Below are positions 1-11,079 of a DNA stretch of 64,000 bases, one piece after another (position 1 is the first letter of the stretch; each line of letters opens with the position of its first letter). Location: contig NZ_LGUI01000001.1 of the NCBI RefSeq assembly GCF_002891295.1, positions 434,001-498,000 of the forward strand, given 5' to 3'. Under the pieces are notes generated by a model that ran no database searches, was not told the origin of the DNA, and worked only from the letters and a program-made list of their open reading frames with translations. The DNA is from Streptomyces eurocidicus (GTDB lineage: Bacteria; Actinomycetota; Actinomycetes; Streptomycetales; Streptomycetaceae). A program made the translations under genes and the position numbers.

Positions 1-2
1 AC

Positions 3-536
3 CGTCCCATCGCCACCCTGTCGGGCGGGCAGCAGCAGCGCGTGGCCATCGGTTCCGTGCTGACCACCCACCCCCGGGTGCTGGTCCTGGACGAGCCGAC
101 GTCCGCCCTCGACCCGGGCGCCGCCGAGGAGGTCCTGGCCGTGCTCCAGCGGCTGGTGCACGACCTGGGCACGACGGTGCTGATGGCCGAGCACCGGCTG
201 GAGCGGGTCGTGCAGTACGCGGACCAGGTCCTCCTGCTGCCCGCGCCCGGCGCGGCACCGGTCCTCGGCGACCCCGCCGCGCTCATGGCCGTGTCACCCG
301 TCCAGCCGCCCGTCGTGGCGCTCGGGCGACTCGCCGGCTGGTCGCCGCCGCCCCTGTCCGTACGGGACGCCCGCCGCAGGGCCGCCCCGCTGCGGGAGCG
401 GCTGGCACAGCTGGCGCCACCGGCCGGGCCGGATCCCGCCGGCGCGCCCGCCCCGGCCGGACGCCCGCCGCCCCGCGCCGCGCCCGCTTCCCGCGCCGTT
501 CCCCGCGCCCCTCCCCCGGTGGCCCCGCCGAGGTGA
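3..536 (+). CDS. ECF transporter ATPase, first half (5'-truncated by window)
   Basis: This is the C-terminal part of an ABC ATPase domain. It shows the signature LSGGQQQR (nt 18-41), Walker B VLVLDEP (about nt 81-101) and an H-loop MAEHRLE (about nt 183-203), followed by a Pro/Ala-rich linker. With the next gene it forms the two nucleotide-binding domains (EcfA/EcfA') that power an energy-coupling-factor vitamin or metal importer, whose S component follows at 1276. In many actinomycetes the two domains are one protein. Here the frame ends in TGA at 534-536 just as the second domain opens, so either two coupled genes or a frameshift in the C-rich linker is possible. Its start and any EcfT gene lie left of the window. 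Confidence 0.85.
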   Translation, partial: RPIATLSGGQQQRVAIGSVLTTHPRVLVLDEPTSALDPGAAEEVLAVLQRLVHDLGTTVLMAEHRLERVVQYADQVLLLPAPGAAPVLGDPAALMAVSPVQPPVVALGRLAGWSPPPLSVRDARRRAAPLRERLAQLAPPAGPDPAGAPAPAGRPPPRAAPASRAVPRAPPPVAPPR

Positions 537-1279
537 CGGGCCTCGCCGTCCGGCACGGCCGGGTGGTCGCGCTGCGGGACGTCGGGCTGTCGGTACGGGC
601 GGGCGAGACCGTCGCGCTCATGGGCCGCAACGGCGCCGGGAAGTCCACGCTGCTGCGCACCCTGGTCGGCATGCACAAGCCCGCCGCCGGGACCGTGCGC
701 GTGGGCGGGGCCGTCCCCCTGGACACGCCGCCCGCGGAACTGCTGCGCCACGTCGGCCTCGTGCCGCAGGAGCCGCGCGACCTGCTGTGCGCCGACACGG
801 TCGCGGCGGAGTGCGCGGCGGCCGACGGCGACGCGGCCGCCGTCCCGGGCACGTGCCGGGGCCTGGTCTCGGAGCTGCTGCCGGACGTGGCCGACGCGAC
901 CCACCCGCGCGACCTGTCCGAGGGCCAGCGGCTCGCGCTCGCCCTCGCGATCGTGCTGACGGCCCGTCCGCCGCTGATCCTGCTGGACGAGCCGACCCGG
1001 GGCCTCGACTACGCGGCCAAGGCCCGCCTGGTGGAGATCCTGCGCGGCCTGGCCGCCGACGGCCACGCGATCGTGCTGGCCACGCACGACGTGGAGCTGG
1101 CGGCGGAACTGGCGCACCGGGTCGTGGTCGTCGCCGACGGCGAGATCGTCGCGGACGGCCCGACGGCGGAGGTCGTGGTGGCGTCCCCGGCGTTCGCGCC
1201 GCAGGTGGCGAAGGTCCTGGCGCCCTTGCCGTGGCTCACGGTCCCTCAGGTGCGGCGGTCGCTGGAGGCGGGGGCATGA
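533..1279 (+). CDS. ECF transporter ATPase, second half
   Basis: A 248-aa ABC ATPase domain: Walker [10 protein letters not shown] (31-39), signature LSEGQ (129-133), Walker B LILLDEP (149-155) and H-loop His186. It hydrolyses ATP on the cytoplasmic side of an ECF importer together with the preceding domain. The GTG start overlaps the previous stop by 4 bases (GTGA). Reading this frame upstream gives [13 protein letters not shown], which looks like the natural continuation of a fused two-domain protein, so a single-base loss in the linker is plausible. The stop overlaps the ATG of the S-component gene (ATGA), indicating translational coupling. Confidence 0.85.
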   Translation: MTGLAVRHGRVVALRDVGLSVRAGETVALMGRNGAGKSTLLRTLVGMHKPAAGTVRVGGAVPLDTPPAELLRHVGLVPQEPRDLLCADTVAAECAAADGDAAAVPGTCRGLVSELLPDVADATHPRDLSEGQRLALALAIVLTARPPLILLDEPTRGLDYAAKARLVEILRGLAADGHAIVLATHDVELAAELAHRVVVVADGEIVADGPTAEVVVASPAFAPQVAKVLAPLPWLTVPQVRRSLEAGA

Positions 1280-2280
1280 CGGAGAGCCGTGACGCCCGGG
1301 AGGCGTCGGAGGAAGGGCCGCGGGACGAGGCGGGGGCGCACGGGCGCGACGGCGGAGCCGCCTCCTCGCCCGGCGGCCTGCCCGCCGCCCACCCGACGGC
1401 GCCGCAGGAAGGCGACACCGGTCCGGCACCCGGCGGCTCGTACGCCCGCCGGACCGTACGCCCTCCCGTCACCGACCGCCAGGTACGGGCCGTCCGGCTC
1501 GGCCCGAGGTCCGTGGCCGCGCTGGTGCTGGTCTCCGCCATCGGCGTCGCCGCCTTCGGCTGGCCGCTGCTCGCCGGTTCCGCCTCCGGGCTCGCCCACT
1601 CCAAGGACGCGCCGTGGCTGTTCGCGGCGCTGCTGCCGATGCTGCTCGCGGTCGTGGTGGCGACGATCTCCGACGCCGGGCTCGACGCCAAGGCCATCGC
1701 CATGCTCGGCGTGCTCGCGGCGGCAGGCGCGGCGCTGCGGCCGCTGGGCGCGGGCACGGCCGGCATCGAGCCGATGTTCTTCCTGATGGTGCTGTCCGGC
1801 CGGGTCCTGGGCCCCGGCTTCGGCTTCGTCCTGGGCGCCGTCTCGATGTTCGCGTCCGCGCTGCTGACCGGCGGGGTCGGGCCCTGGATGCCGTTCCAGA
1901 TGCTGGCCATGGGCTGGGTGGCGATGGGCGCCGGCCTGCTGCCGGGGCCGGACCGGCTGCGCGGCGCCCGCGAGACGGCGCTGCTCGCCGTCTACGGGGC
2001 GGTGGCGTCGCTGCTCTACGGCACCGTCATGAACCTCCAGGGCTGGCCCTACATCGGCGCCCTGGCCACCGGGGTCTCGTTCGTCCCCGGCGACCCGCTC
2101 CCGGAGAACCTCGCCCGCTTCGTGGCGTACTGCCTCGCCACTTCCCTGGGCTGGGACCTGCCCCGCGCCGCGGTCACCGTCGTCGCCACCCTCACGCTGG
2201 GCCCGGCCGTGCTCAAGGCGCTGCGCCGGGCGACGCGGCGGGCGGCGTTCGACGCGCCGGTGGCGTTCAGGGACGGGTGA
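1276..2280 (+). CDS. ECF transporter S component
   Basis: A 334-aa membrane protein. The first ~75 residues are charged and Gly/Pro-rich and look disordered. After that come about six hydrophobic helices, with an ECF S-component-like core around FFLMVLSGRVLGPGFGFVLG. S components bind the vitamin or metal and dock on the EcfT/EcfA module. The ATG overlaps the ATPase stop (ATGA), so all three are one operon. The substrate cannot be read from sequence, and no riboswitch is visible because the operon start is outside the window. The 3' end overlaps the convergent GNAT gene by 14 bp. Confidence 0.8.
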   Translation: MTESRDAREASEEGPRDEAGAHGRDGGAASSPGGLPAAHPTAPQEGDTGPAPGGSYARRTVRPPVTDRQVRAVRLGPRSVAALVLVSAIGVAAFGWPLLAGSASGLAHSKDAPWLFAALLPMLLAVVVATISDAGLDAKAIAMLGVLAAAGAALRPLGAGTAGIEPMFFLMVLSGRVLGPGFGFVLGAVSMFASALLTGGVGPWMPFQMLAMGWVAMGAGLLPGPDRLRGARETALLAVYGAVASLLYGTVMNLQGWPYIGALATGVSFVPGDPLPENLARFVAYCLATSLGWDLPRAAVTVVATLTLGPAVLKALRRATRRAAFDAPVAFRDG

Positions 2281-2749
2281 GCACGGCCCCGGTCCCCTCG
2301 TGGTCGCCGAGGTCGAAGACCAGCCTCGGGCGCTCCCAGGTGATCTCGGGCGGGATCGTGGGCGCCCAGCCGACGCGGACGCCGCCGACGCTGCGGTAGA
2401 AGCCCTCGGACGGCGGGTGGGACGTCACCGTGACCCGGGTCAGCCCGGCGGCGCGGGCCCGCTCCTTCATGTGCGCGGCGAGCCGGCGGCCGACGCCGAG
2501 CCCCTGGGCCGCGTCGGCGACGAACATCAGGTCCAGTTCGGCCGCGCCGAGCAGCAGCGCGTAGAAGCCGAGCGGCCGGTCGTCCGCGTCCGGGGCGAGG
2601 AAGACCTCGTGCTCGGCGACGTACCCGGGCGTGACCACGTAGTCCGCCACCATCGGCGCGTACGGGCCCGCGTACGCGCCGGAGCCCCGCACCAGCTCCG
2701 TGAGCCGCGCCGCGTCCGCCGCCGTCGCGCGTCTGATGTTCCCCACCAC
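2267..2749 (-). CDS. GNAT family N-acetyltransferase
   Basis: A 160-aa single-domain GNAT protein. The N-terminus IRRATAADAARLTELV is the usual beta1-alpha1. The acetyl-CoA loop is in AAQGLGVGRRLAAHMKERAR (motif A, a Q/R-x-x-G-x-G/A-like loop), and the C-terminus SEGFYRSVGGVRVGW is the typical FYxxxGF-like segment. It transfers an acetyl group from acetyl-CoA to an unknown amine. The gene is convergent with the ECF S-component gene and overlaps its last 14 bp. Upstream (2764-2804) AGAGATC occurs three times, twice as AGAGATCCCGT; its meaning is unknown. Confidence 0.8.
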   Translation of the reverse strand: MVGNIRRATAADAARLTELVRGSGAYAGPYAPMVADYVVTPGYVAEHEVFLAPDADDRPLGFYALLLGAAELDLMFVADAAQGLGVGRRLAAHMKERARAAGLTRVTVTSHPPSEGFYRSVGGVRVGWAPTIPPEITWERPRLVFDLGDHEGTGAVLTRP

Positions 2750-2828
2750 TCCCCCGTCCTGTGAGAGATCCCGTTAAGAGATCCCGTCATGCAAGAGATC
2801 TACCTCTGAGGGGAGTATTACCCGTTCC

Positions 2829-2860
2829 GGTGTGACGGAGCACAGGGCCTCCGTCACACC
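2829..2860 (-). terminator. Hairpin terminator downstream of the thiolase gene
   Basis: There is a perfect 12-bp stem (2829-2840 with 2849-2860, arm GGTGTGACGGAG) and an 8-nt loop, 39 bp past the thiolase stop. It would end the thiolase transcript before the GNAT gene. No long U tract follows, as is common in Streptomyces. Confidence 0.7.
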
Positions 2861-2898
2861 CGGACGCTCCCGGTGGCCGCCGAGCGGGCCCCGGCGCC

Positions 2899-4119
<1,221 letters not shown>

Positions 4120-4141
4120 TCAACTCCCGATCCCCCGTCGA

Positions 4142-4159
4142 ACTAGTACGCGTTCTAGT
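4142..4159. promoter_or_regulatory. KstR-like palindromic operator
   Basis: The site ACTAGTACGCGTTCTAGT matches its own reverse complement at 16 of 18 positions. Bases 4144-4157 fit the mycobacterial KstR motif TnnAACnnGTTnnA with one mismatch. It lies between the divergent thiolase (start 4068) and P450 (start 4360) genes, where a TetR-type sterol-catabolism repressor would act on both. No kstR-like gene is in this window. Confidence 0.6.
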
Positions 4160-4359
4160 CCCGTCCGCAGTCTTATGACTGCTACCCCCGGTACGCAAGG
4201 GTCGCGCACCCGCCGCGTCCGCAACAGATGGCGTCACCACCCTTGCCGCCTCCGGGCCGCGTCACTACCTTCGGGACATTTCTGATGACCCGTCAGTCAA
4301 TAGGCGCACCCCTCACCCGCCGGGCGGCCGCCGGCCGCCCCCACCCCGGGAGCCCCCCG

Positions 4360-5592
4360 ATGACCTGCCCCGCGCTGCCCGAAGGCTTCGACCTCACCGA
4401 CCCCGACGTCTACCGGGACCGGGTGCCCCTCCCCGAGTTCGCCGTGCTGCGGCGCACGGCCCCCGTGTGGTGGAATGCCCAGCCGCACGGCGCCGCGGGC
4501 TTCGACGACGACGGCTACTGGGCCGTCACCCGGCACGCGGACGTCAAGGAGGTGTCCACCCGGCCGGAGGTCTTCTCCGCCTTCCGCAACACCTCGATCA
4601 TCCGCTTCAACCCCGCCATCGCCCGCGAACAGATCGACGCCCAGCGCCTGATCATGCTCAACATGGACCCGCCCGAGCACACCCGCGTCCGCCGGATCGT
4701 CCAGCGCGGCTTCACCCCGCGCGCGATACGGGCCCTGGAGACGGCCCTGCGCCGCCGCGCGGAGGCGATAGTGACCCGGGCCCGGGGGCGCGGCAGCGGC
4801 GACTTCGTCACCGACATCGCCTGCGAACTGCCCCTGCAGGCCATCGCCGAGCTCATCGGCGTCCCCCAGGAGGACCGGGCCCGGATCTTCGACTGGTCCA
4901 ACAAGATGGTCGCGTACGACGACCCCGAGCTCGCCGTCACCCAGGAGGTCGGCCAGGCCGCCGCCATGGAGCTCATCTCCTACGCGATGGGGCTGGCGGC
5001 CGCGCGCAAGGAGTGTCCGGCCCGGGACATCGTCAGCCGGCTCGTGGCCGCCGAGGACGAGGGCAATCTCGCCTCGGACGAGTTCGGGTTCTTCGTCCTC
5101 CTGCTGGCCGTCGCGGGCAATGAGACCACCCGCAACGCCATCAGCCACGGCATGCACGCCTTCCTCACCCACCCCGAGCAGTGGGAGCTCTACAAGCGCG
5201 AGCGCCCGGCCACCACCGCCGAGGAGATCGTCCGCTGGGCGACCCCGGTCGTCTCCTTCCAGCGGACGGCGACCCGCGACACCGAGCTCGGCGACGCCCG
5301 GATCACCGAGGGCCAGCGCGTGGGCGTCTTCTACGCCTCCGCCAACCACGACCCGGAGGTCTTCGAGCACCCGGACGCCTTCGACATCACCCGGGACCCC
5401 AACCCCCACCTGGGCTTCGGCGGGGGCGGACCGCACTTCTGCCTCGGCCGGTCGCTCGCCGCCCTGGAGATCGACCTCATCTTCCACGCGATCGCCGACA
5501 CCCTTCCGGACATCCGGCTGGCGGGAGAACCAAGGCGGTTGAGGTCGGCGTGGCTGAACGGGATCAAAGAGCTACGAGTGAGCTATGTGTAA
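4360..5592 (+). CDS. Cytochrome P450, CYP125-like
   Basis: A 410-aa soluble P450. The I-helix oxygen motif is AGNETT (252-257), the ExxR helix lies in AEEIVRW, and the heme loop is FGGGGPHFCLGRSLA with axial Cys361. The N-terminal block (LPEFAVLRRTAPVWWNAQ, GYWAVTRHADVKEVS) resembles CYP125, which hydroxylates the terminal side-chain carbon (C26/27) of cholesterol-type sterols. The ATG at 4360 is preferred because it gives the normal family N-terminus; an in-frame ATG at 4228 would add an unlikely Pro/Arg tail. Divergent FadA5-like thiolase and the shared KstR-like site support sterol oxidation. No ferredoxin gene is adjacent. Confidence 0.87.
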   Translation: MTCPALPEGFDLTDPDVYRDRVPLPEFAVLRRTAPVWWNAQPHGAAGFDDDGYWAVTRHADVKEVSTRPEVFSAFRNTSIIRFNPAIAREQIDAQRLIMLNMDPPEHTRVRRIVQRGFTPRAIRALETALRRRAEAIVTRARGRGSGDFVTDIACELPLQAIAELIGVPQEDRARIFDWSNKMVAYDDPELAVTQEVGQAAAMELISYAMGLAAARKECPARDIVSRLVAAEDEGNLASDEFGFFVLLLAVAGNETTRNAISHGMHAFLTHPEQWELYKRERPATTAEEIVRWATPVVSFQRTATRDTELGDARITEGQRVGVFYASANHDPEVFEHPDAFDITRDPNPHLGFGGGGPHFCLGRSLAALEIDLIFHAIADTLPDIRLAGEPRRLRSAWLNGIKELRVSYV

Positions 5593-5743
5593 CCCGGTCT
5601 TGCTGATGCTTCGTCAATTTCCTTGAAACACAAGGGAATCGGGGCACCCCCGCACCTTGTCGGGCGCCGAGAAACGGACTTACTCTCGGGTAACGCCTCC
5701 CTGGGCCCGAGGCCCTCCGACGCTCTCCGAGGGGACATCAGCG

Positions 5744-6361
5744 ATGCAGGACGCTCAAGGCAGACCGGTGACCGGGCGCGTGCGGTGGCGGAAGTTCGCC
5801 GTGCTCGCGGTGCCCGGCTTCGCGGCCACCGCCGCCCTGGCCGTGGCGCTGGCGCAAGGGGCGCTGGCCGCCTCCTTCGCCGTCTCCGGACAGCAGTTCA
5901 AGATCTCGGCCGACAGCCTGGACGGCAAGGGCTTCGCCCAGTACGGCGGGGTCGACGTCAACGCCCACGACGAACTGATACCCGTCGCCGTGACCAGCAT
6001 CAAACAGGCCGAGCTCAAGAAGCTCTGCCAGTCCGTGGTGATGCGACTCCCCATCCTGGGCGCGGTGTCCCTGAACCTCCACGCGGGCGGCAGCAAGCCG
6101 GTGCAGGCCACCGACCTCTTCCTGGACGCCACCCAGATGTCGGGCGACGCCGAGTTCACCAACATCGAGATCGGCCGCGACGCCTCCACCCTCGACAAGG
6201 GGCCGGAGGGGGCGCAGGGCATGACGGACGTCTTCGCCCAGCAGGCCGACAGGATCCAGATGACCAACGTCCACCAGACCGCGTGGGCGACCAACGCGGG
6301 CAGCTTCCGGCTGAACGGCCTGGACCTGAAGGTCCTCAAGGGCGAGCGGGAGTGCTTCTGA
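5744..6361 (+). CDS. DUF6230 family exported protein
   Basis: A 205-aa protein with a basic N-terminus, one hydrophobic segment (about 21-43, KFAVLAVPGFAATAALAVAL) and a Ser/Gly/Asp-rich extracytoplasmic domain ending in EREC-F. It resembles the DUF6230 family of actinomycetes, whose biochemical role is unknown. The ATG at 5744 follows a GAGGGGA ribosome site. The next gene, a DUF6114 membrane protein, begins 1 bp after this stop; these two families usually travel together, so a shared envelope function is likely. Confidence 0.75.
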   Translation: MQDAQGRPVTGRVRWRKFAVLAVPGFAATAALAVALAQGALAASFAVSGQQFKISADSLDGKGFAQYGGVDVNAHDELIPVAVTSIKQAELKKLCQSVVMRLPILGAVSLNLHAGGSKPVQATDLFLDATQMSGDAEFTNIEIGRDASTLDKGPEGAQGMTDVFAQQADRIQMTNVHQTAWATNAGSFRLNGLDLKVLKGERECF

Positions 6362-6362
6362 C

Positions 6363-6965
6363 GTGGCGGCCGGCATCGACACCGGCCGCGCACGGCGTCA
6401 CCCCTGGCCGGCGTGGCGCCGCTGGCGCAAGGGGCGCCCCTTCTGGGGCGGCCTGGCCTGCGTCCTCGCCGGTGCGGAGATCTGCGCCATCCCGCTGGCC
6501 CCGCTGAAGATCATGATCCATCAGGGGATCGCGGGCATCCCGTCGATCCTCATGGGGCTGATCATGATCATCATGGGGCTGACCGCGTGGTTCACCCCGC
6601 ACTACCGCGCCCTGGCCGGGATCCTCACGGTGCTGATCGCGGCGGCGGCGCTGGTCATGTCCAACCTGGGCGGGTTCCTGATCGGCACCCTGCTCGGCAT
6701 CGTCGGCGGCGGCATGATCTTCGCCTGGCAGCCGCTTCCGGCACCGGCACCGCCGACAGCGGCCGAGCGGGAGCCCGTACCGCCGCCGGCGGACGAGCCG
6801 CCCGCGGAGCACCTCCACGAGCCACCGCACGAGCGGACGTCCGGGGCGGCCCGGCCCACGGACGGGAAGACCTGGCCGCCGCCCCCGCGCGTACCGCCGT
6901 CGCCGTACCCGTCACCCGAGGGCGGGATCCTGCCCCCTCCCCGGGAGCCGTGGGAATCCGCGTGA
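6363..6965 (+). CDS. DUF6114 family membrane protein
   Basis: A 200-aa protein starting with GTG directly behind the DUF6230 stop. It has four predicted membrane helices (about residues 27-135: FWGGLACVLAGAEICAI, GIPSILMGLIMIIMGLTAW, ALAGILTVLIAAAALVM, FLIGTLLGIVGGGMIF). A cytoplasmic or periplasmic Pro/Glu-rich tail of ~65 residues follows. The family is actinobacterial and of unknown function. Tight coupling with the upstream gene argues for one complex. Confidence 0.75.
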   Translation: MAAGIDTGRARRHPWPAWRRWRKGRPFWGGLACVLAGAEICAIPLAPLKIMIHQGIAGIPSILMGLIMIIMGLTAWFTPHYRALAGILTVLIAAAALVMSNLGGFLIGTLLGIVGGGMIFAWQPLPAPAPPTAAEREPVPPPADEPPAEHLHEPPHERTSGAARPTDGKTWPPPPRVPPSPYPSPEGGILPPPREPWESA

Positions 6966-7093
6966 GCCGTACGGGCGGGCCGGGCGAGGCCGCGCGCCTC
7001 GCGGGAGGGCCGTACGGGCCCGTCTGACCGCCGTACGCACTCGTGAGCCGCACGAGGCGTACGAGCCGCGAGCGCACGCGGCGAGAGCCGTGA

Positions 7094-7927
<834 letters not shown>

Positions 7928-8009
7928 CCGGCTGACGGCGCGGCCGCCGCGCCCGGCCCGGCCCCGAGCGGCCGGAGCGGGCGCGCGGCCGCGCCGGCCC
8001 GGCGCGGGC

Positions 8010-10078
8010 TCAGCCCTTGGCGGCCCGCGCAGGGCGCGCGCCGACGGCTCCGGCTCGGCGTCGTCGGCCGCGCTCCTGGCCCCGGGCACCCGGCCGACGG
8101 CCGGCCGCCCCGGCCCGCGCAGGGCGTACTGGACGGCGAAGCCGGACAGCACGACGAGGGCACCGCCCGCCGCGTCCAGCACATAGTGGTTGGCGGTGCC
8201 GACGATCACAGAGAAGGTGAGCAGCGGGTAGAGCATGCCCAGCCACTTCATCCACACCTTGGGCGCGACGGCGGCGATCACGAGGCCGCACCACAGCGAC
8301 CAGCCGATGTGCAGCGAGGGCATCGCCGCGTACTGGTTGGACAGCTCGGTCAGCGCCCCGAAGTCGGGGTGGTCCAGGTCCTGCGGGCCGTTGGCCGTGT
8401 CGACGTAGCCGAGGCCCGGCATCAGCCTCGGCGGTGCCAGCGGATAGGCCCAGAAGCCGGCGAGCGCCATCAGCGTCGCCAGCGACAGGGCCGTGCGGGC
8501 CCAGCGGTAGGTGCCCGGCCGGCGGACGTAGAGCCAGCCCAGCAGGAGCACCGGCACCAGGAAGTGGAAGGTGCCGTAGTAGTAGTTCATGGCGCCGGTG
8601 AGCCGGCCGGAGCCCGCCACGAAGTGATTGAAGGCGTGTTCGACGTCGAGGTGCAGGAACCGTTCGGCGCCGAGGATCTGCCGGCCGTGGGACTCCGCGA
8701 CGGAGCGCTCGTCGGGGGCGCTCGCGCGGATGAAGGAGTAGACCCAGTAGCCGATCCGTATCAGCATCAGCTCCAGCAGGACGCTGGGGCGGCTGAGCGG
8801 GCGCTTCCAGAAGCGGCAGAGGGGGATCCAGGAGAGGCGGCCGGGCCGCGGCTCGGCCACCGGGGCCGGTGGCGGGCGGTCCCACAGCGCCGACGCGCGC
8901 GGGTGGAAGGGCACCGCGCAGGCCGCGACGAGGGCGGCGAGCAGCGGGGCGTTGTCGCCGACGGGCCGCAGGACGGGGTTGTCCGGCATCAGGACGGTGC
9001 TGGTCAGCGTCATCACGAGGACGACGAGGAGCGGCCACACCAGCCGGTCGGCGCGCCGCCTGCCGGCCCGGCCGACGACCGCGAGCAGGATCCACAGCTG
9101 CTGGTGCGGCCAGGCCGTCGGGGAGACGGCGACCGCGACGCAGCCGGTGAGGGCCGTCGCGAGCAGCACCTGGCCGTCCCGGGCGTAGCGCGCGGCCCGG
9201 CGCAGGCCGAGGACGGCGACGGCGGCGGCGAGGAGGCCGTAGAGGGCGAGTTCGGCGGGCCCGCGCAGGCCGGCGCGGAGGAGCAGGCCGTGCAGGGACT
9301 GGTTGGCGAGCCCGTCGGCCGCGGAGCCGAGGCCGGCGCCGGCGACGTGGTGGATCCAGTAGGTCCAGGAGTCGTCCGGCATGGCCGCCCAGGCCAGGGC
9401 GGACAGACCGGCGAAGGTCAGACCGGCGGCGGCCGCGGCGCGGCGGCGGCCGGTGAGCCAGAGGGGCACCGCGAAGAGCAGCACGGCGGGCTGGAGGGCG
9501 GCCGCGAGGCCGGTGAGGGCGCCGCCGAGGCGGCCGTCGCCGCGGGTGAGGCGCGGCAGGCAGCAGCCGAGGAGCACGAGCAGCACCGGGAGGATGCTGG
9601 TCTGGCCGAGCGTGAAGGCGCTCCGCACGGGCAGCGAGACCACGGCCAGGATGATCGCGACCGGGGCGGCGAGCAGCCGGGCGCGGCGGGAGACCTCGCC
9701 GGGCAGCGAGCGGGCGGCGACGAGCGCGACGGCGACGACGAGCAGCAGGGTGCCGAGGGTCCAGACGACACCGAGGCCCTGCTCGGCGGCCCGGGTCAGC
9801 GGTTTGAGGACGAGCCCCGCGAAGGGGGTGCCGGTGAACTCGTCCGTGTCGTACAGCGAACCGCCGACGTCCAGGACGCCCTTGTCGCCGATCCAGCGGG
9901 CGAGGTCGGTGAGGCGGCGTTCGGGGGGCAGCCGCAGCACGGCGGCGGTCTGACGCACGGCCAGCAGTCCGGCGACCAGCCACAGGGCGCCCAGCGCCAG
10001 ACCGGTCCGCGAGCCCGCCCTCGGCAGACCCCCCGGCCCGCTCCTCCGTGCGTTCGCCACGCCCCGCAGCTCCTCCAC
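8010..10078 (-). CDS. Bifunctional GT87 glycosyltransferase / PAP2 phosphatase membrane protein
   Basis: The first ~400 residues form a polytopic GT87-like (DUF2029) domain, the family of polyprenyl-phosphate-dependent mannosyltransferases. The C-terminal ~230 residues carry PAP2/Aur1-type motifs: YPLAPPRLMPG, MPSLHIGWSLW (about 588-598) and GTANHYVLDAAGG (about 628-640). Such fusions occur in Streptomyces and probably act in cell-envelope lipoglycan metabolism. The natural C-terminus appears to be ARAAKG followed by TGA at 8012-8010, but it is one frame away from the main frame. The main frame stays open to 6602, antisense to other genes. A lost G in the GGG run near 8025 would explain this. 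Start GTG at 10078; a GTG at 10060 is possible. Confidence 0.75.
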
Positions 10079-10507
10079 TCGCCCGGCTCGGTCACCCTCG
10101 CAGGGCCGTTTGAGACGTACTGAGTCCGGTGGAACAGACGCAGATCACCTCTGGGTCATCTGACAACTTCCCATACGGAACCGGACGATGCCGATGAGGC
10201 GGTGGCGGCGGGTGCGGGCCGTCTACCAGGCGGTCACCTGAAGGATGTAGACCCTCTCGTGACGCGGAACCACCTGGTGGACAAGCGTTCCACCGGCCAC
10301 CATGCCGTTGCCGCCTTGCGGAGAGGCGCCTTCGTAGGCCGCTACGCCGAGGTGGGGCGCCTCGGCGGCGCGTACCGGCCGGGCCGGGGGCGCCCGCTTG
10401 CCGGTGTCCCGTGGCCGGACACGCGCCCGGGCGATCCGGTCCGCGCGGCCCCCGCACTCCCCGGAATTCGGTCGTCCAGGCGGGCCCCGCGTGCGACGAT
10501 GCGCGCC
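10079..10507. other. Intergenic region without a convincing gene
   Basis: About 430 bp separate two divergent genes. Short open frames exist on both strands, for example a minus-strand peptide ending VYILQVTAW at 10223, but none has a good ribosome site or recognisable family. Promoters of the two flanking genes should lie here. Confidence 0.4.
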
Positions 10508-11065
10508 ATGAACGACGCTCACGCCGCCGCCGGGGGCCCCGTGCCCCGGTCGTCCTGGACCGTCGCGCCGCAGCCGGTCGGCTCCCCCGAGTCCGCCGCG
10601 ATGCTGCGCGAGTACCTCGTCGACGTCGCCGACCGCTGGTACGTCATCCACCACGGCCGGACCTCCACGACCGAGGAGATCGACGAGCACCTCGCGGAGG
10701 ACCCCAACGACAGCCTCGCCCCGCCGGACGGGGTGCTGCTCGTCGCGCGCCACGGCGGCGAGCGGGCGGGCTGCGTGGGCCTGCGGCGGCTGGACGCGCG
10801 GACGGCGGAGCTGAAGCGGATGTACGTACGGCCCGCCAAGCGCGGGCTCGGCGGCGCGCCCGTGCTGCTCGCCGCCGCCGAGGACGTGGCGCGCGGCTGG
10901 GGCGTGGCGCGGATCCTGCTGGACACCCGGAAGGACCTGGTGGAGGCGGTCGCGCTGTACAGCCGGCACGGGTTCGCGCACGTGCCGCGCTACAACACCG
11001 CCGAGGAGGCCCCGTACTCCGAGGTGTGGATGGCCAAGGAGCTCGGCGGCGGCCAGGCGCGGTAG
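10508..11065 (+). CDS. GNAT family N-acetyltransferase
   Basis: A 185-aa GNAT. The core is in ELKRMYVRPAKRGLGGAPVL (beta4 and the acetyl-CoA pyrophosphate loop RGLGGA) and the C-terminal ALYSRHGFAHVPRYN. The N-terminal ~70 residues resemble GNATs that carry an extra helical cap. Two in-frame ATGs (10499, 10508) are possible. The substrate is unknown. The gene ends 14 bp before the convergent MFS gene ends. Confidence 0.75.
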   Translation: MNDAHAAAGGPVPRSSWTVAPQPVGSPESAAMLREYLVDVADRWYVIHHGRTSTTEEIDEHLAEDPNDSLAPPDGVLLVARHGGERAGCVGLRRLDARTAELKRMYVRPAKRGLGGAPVLLAAAEDVARGWGVARILLDTRKDLVEAVALYSRHGFAHVPRYNTAEEAPYSEVWMAKELGGGQAR

Positions 11066-11079
11066 CCGGCCCCGGCCCG

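Noticed and set aside
1..2280. Cobalamin or thiamine riboswitch for the ECF operon
   Set aside because: The operon start lies outside the window, so the leader cannot be inspected.
8186..10123. Long plus-strand frame opposite the GT87/PAP2 gene
   Set aside because: Composition is Glu/Gly/Arg low-complexity, typical of the antisense of a GC-rich membrane gene.
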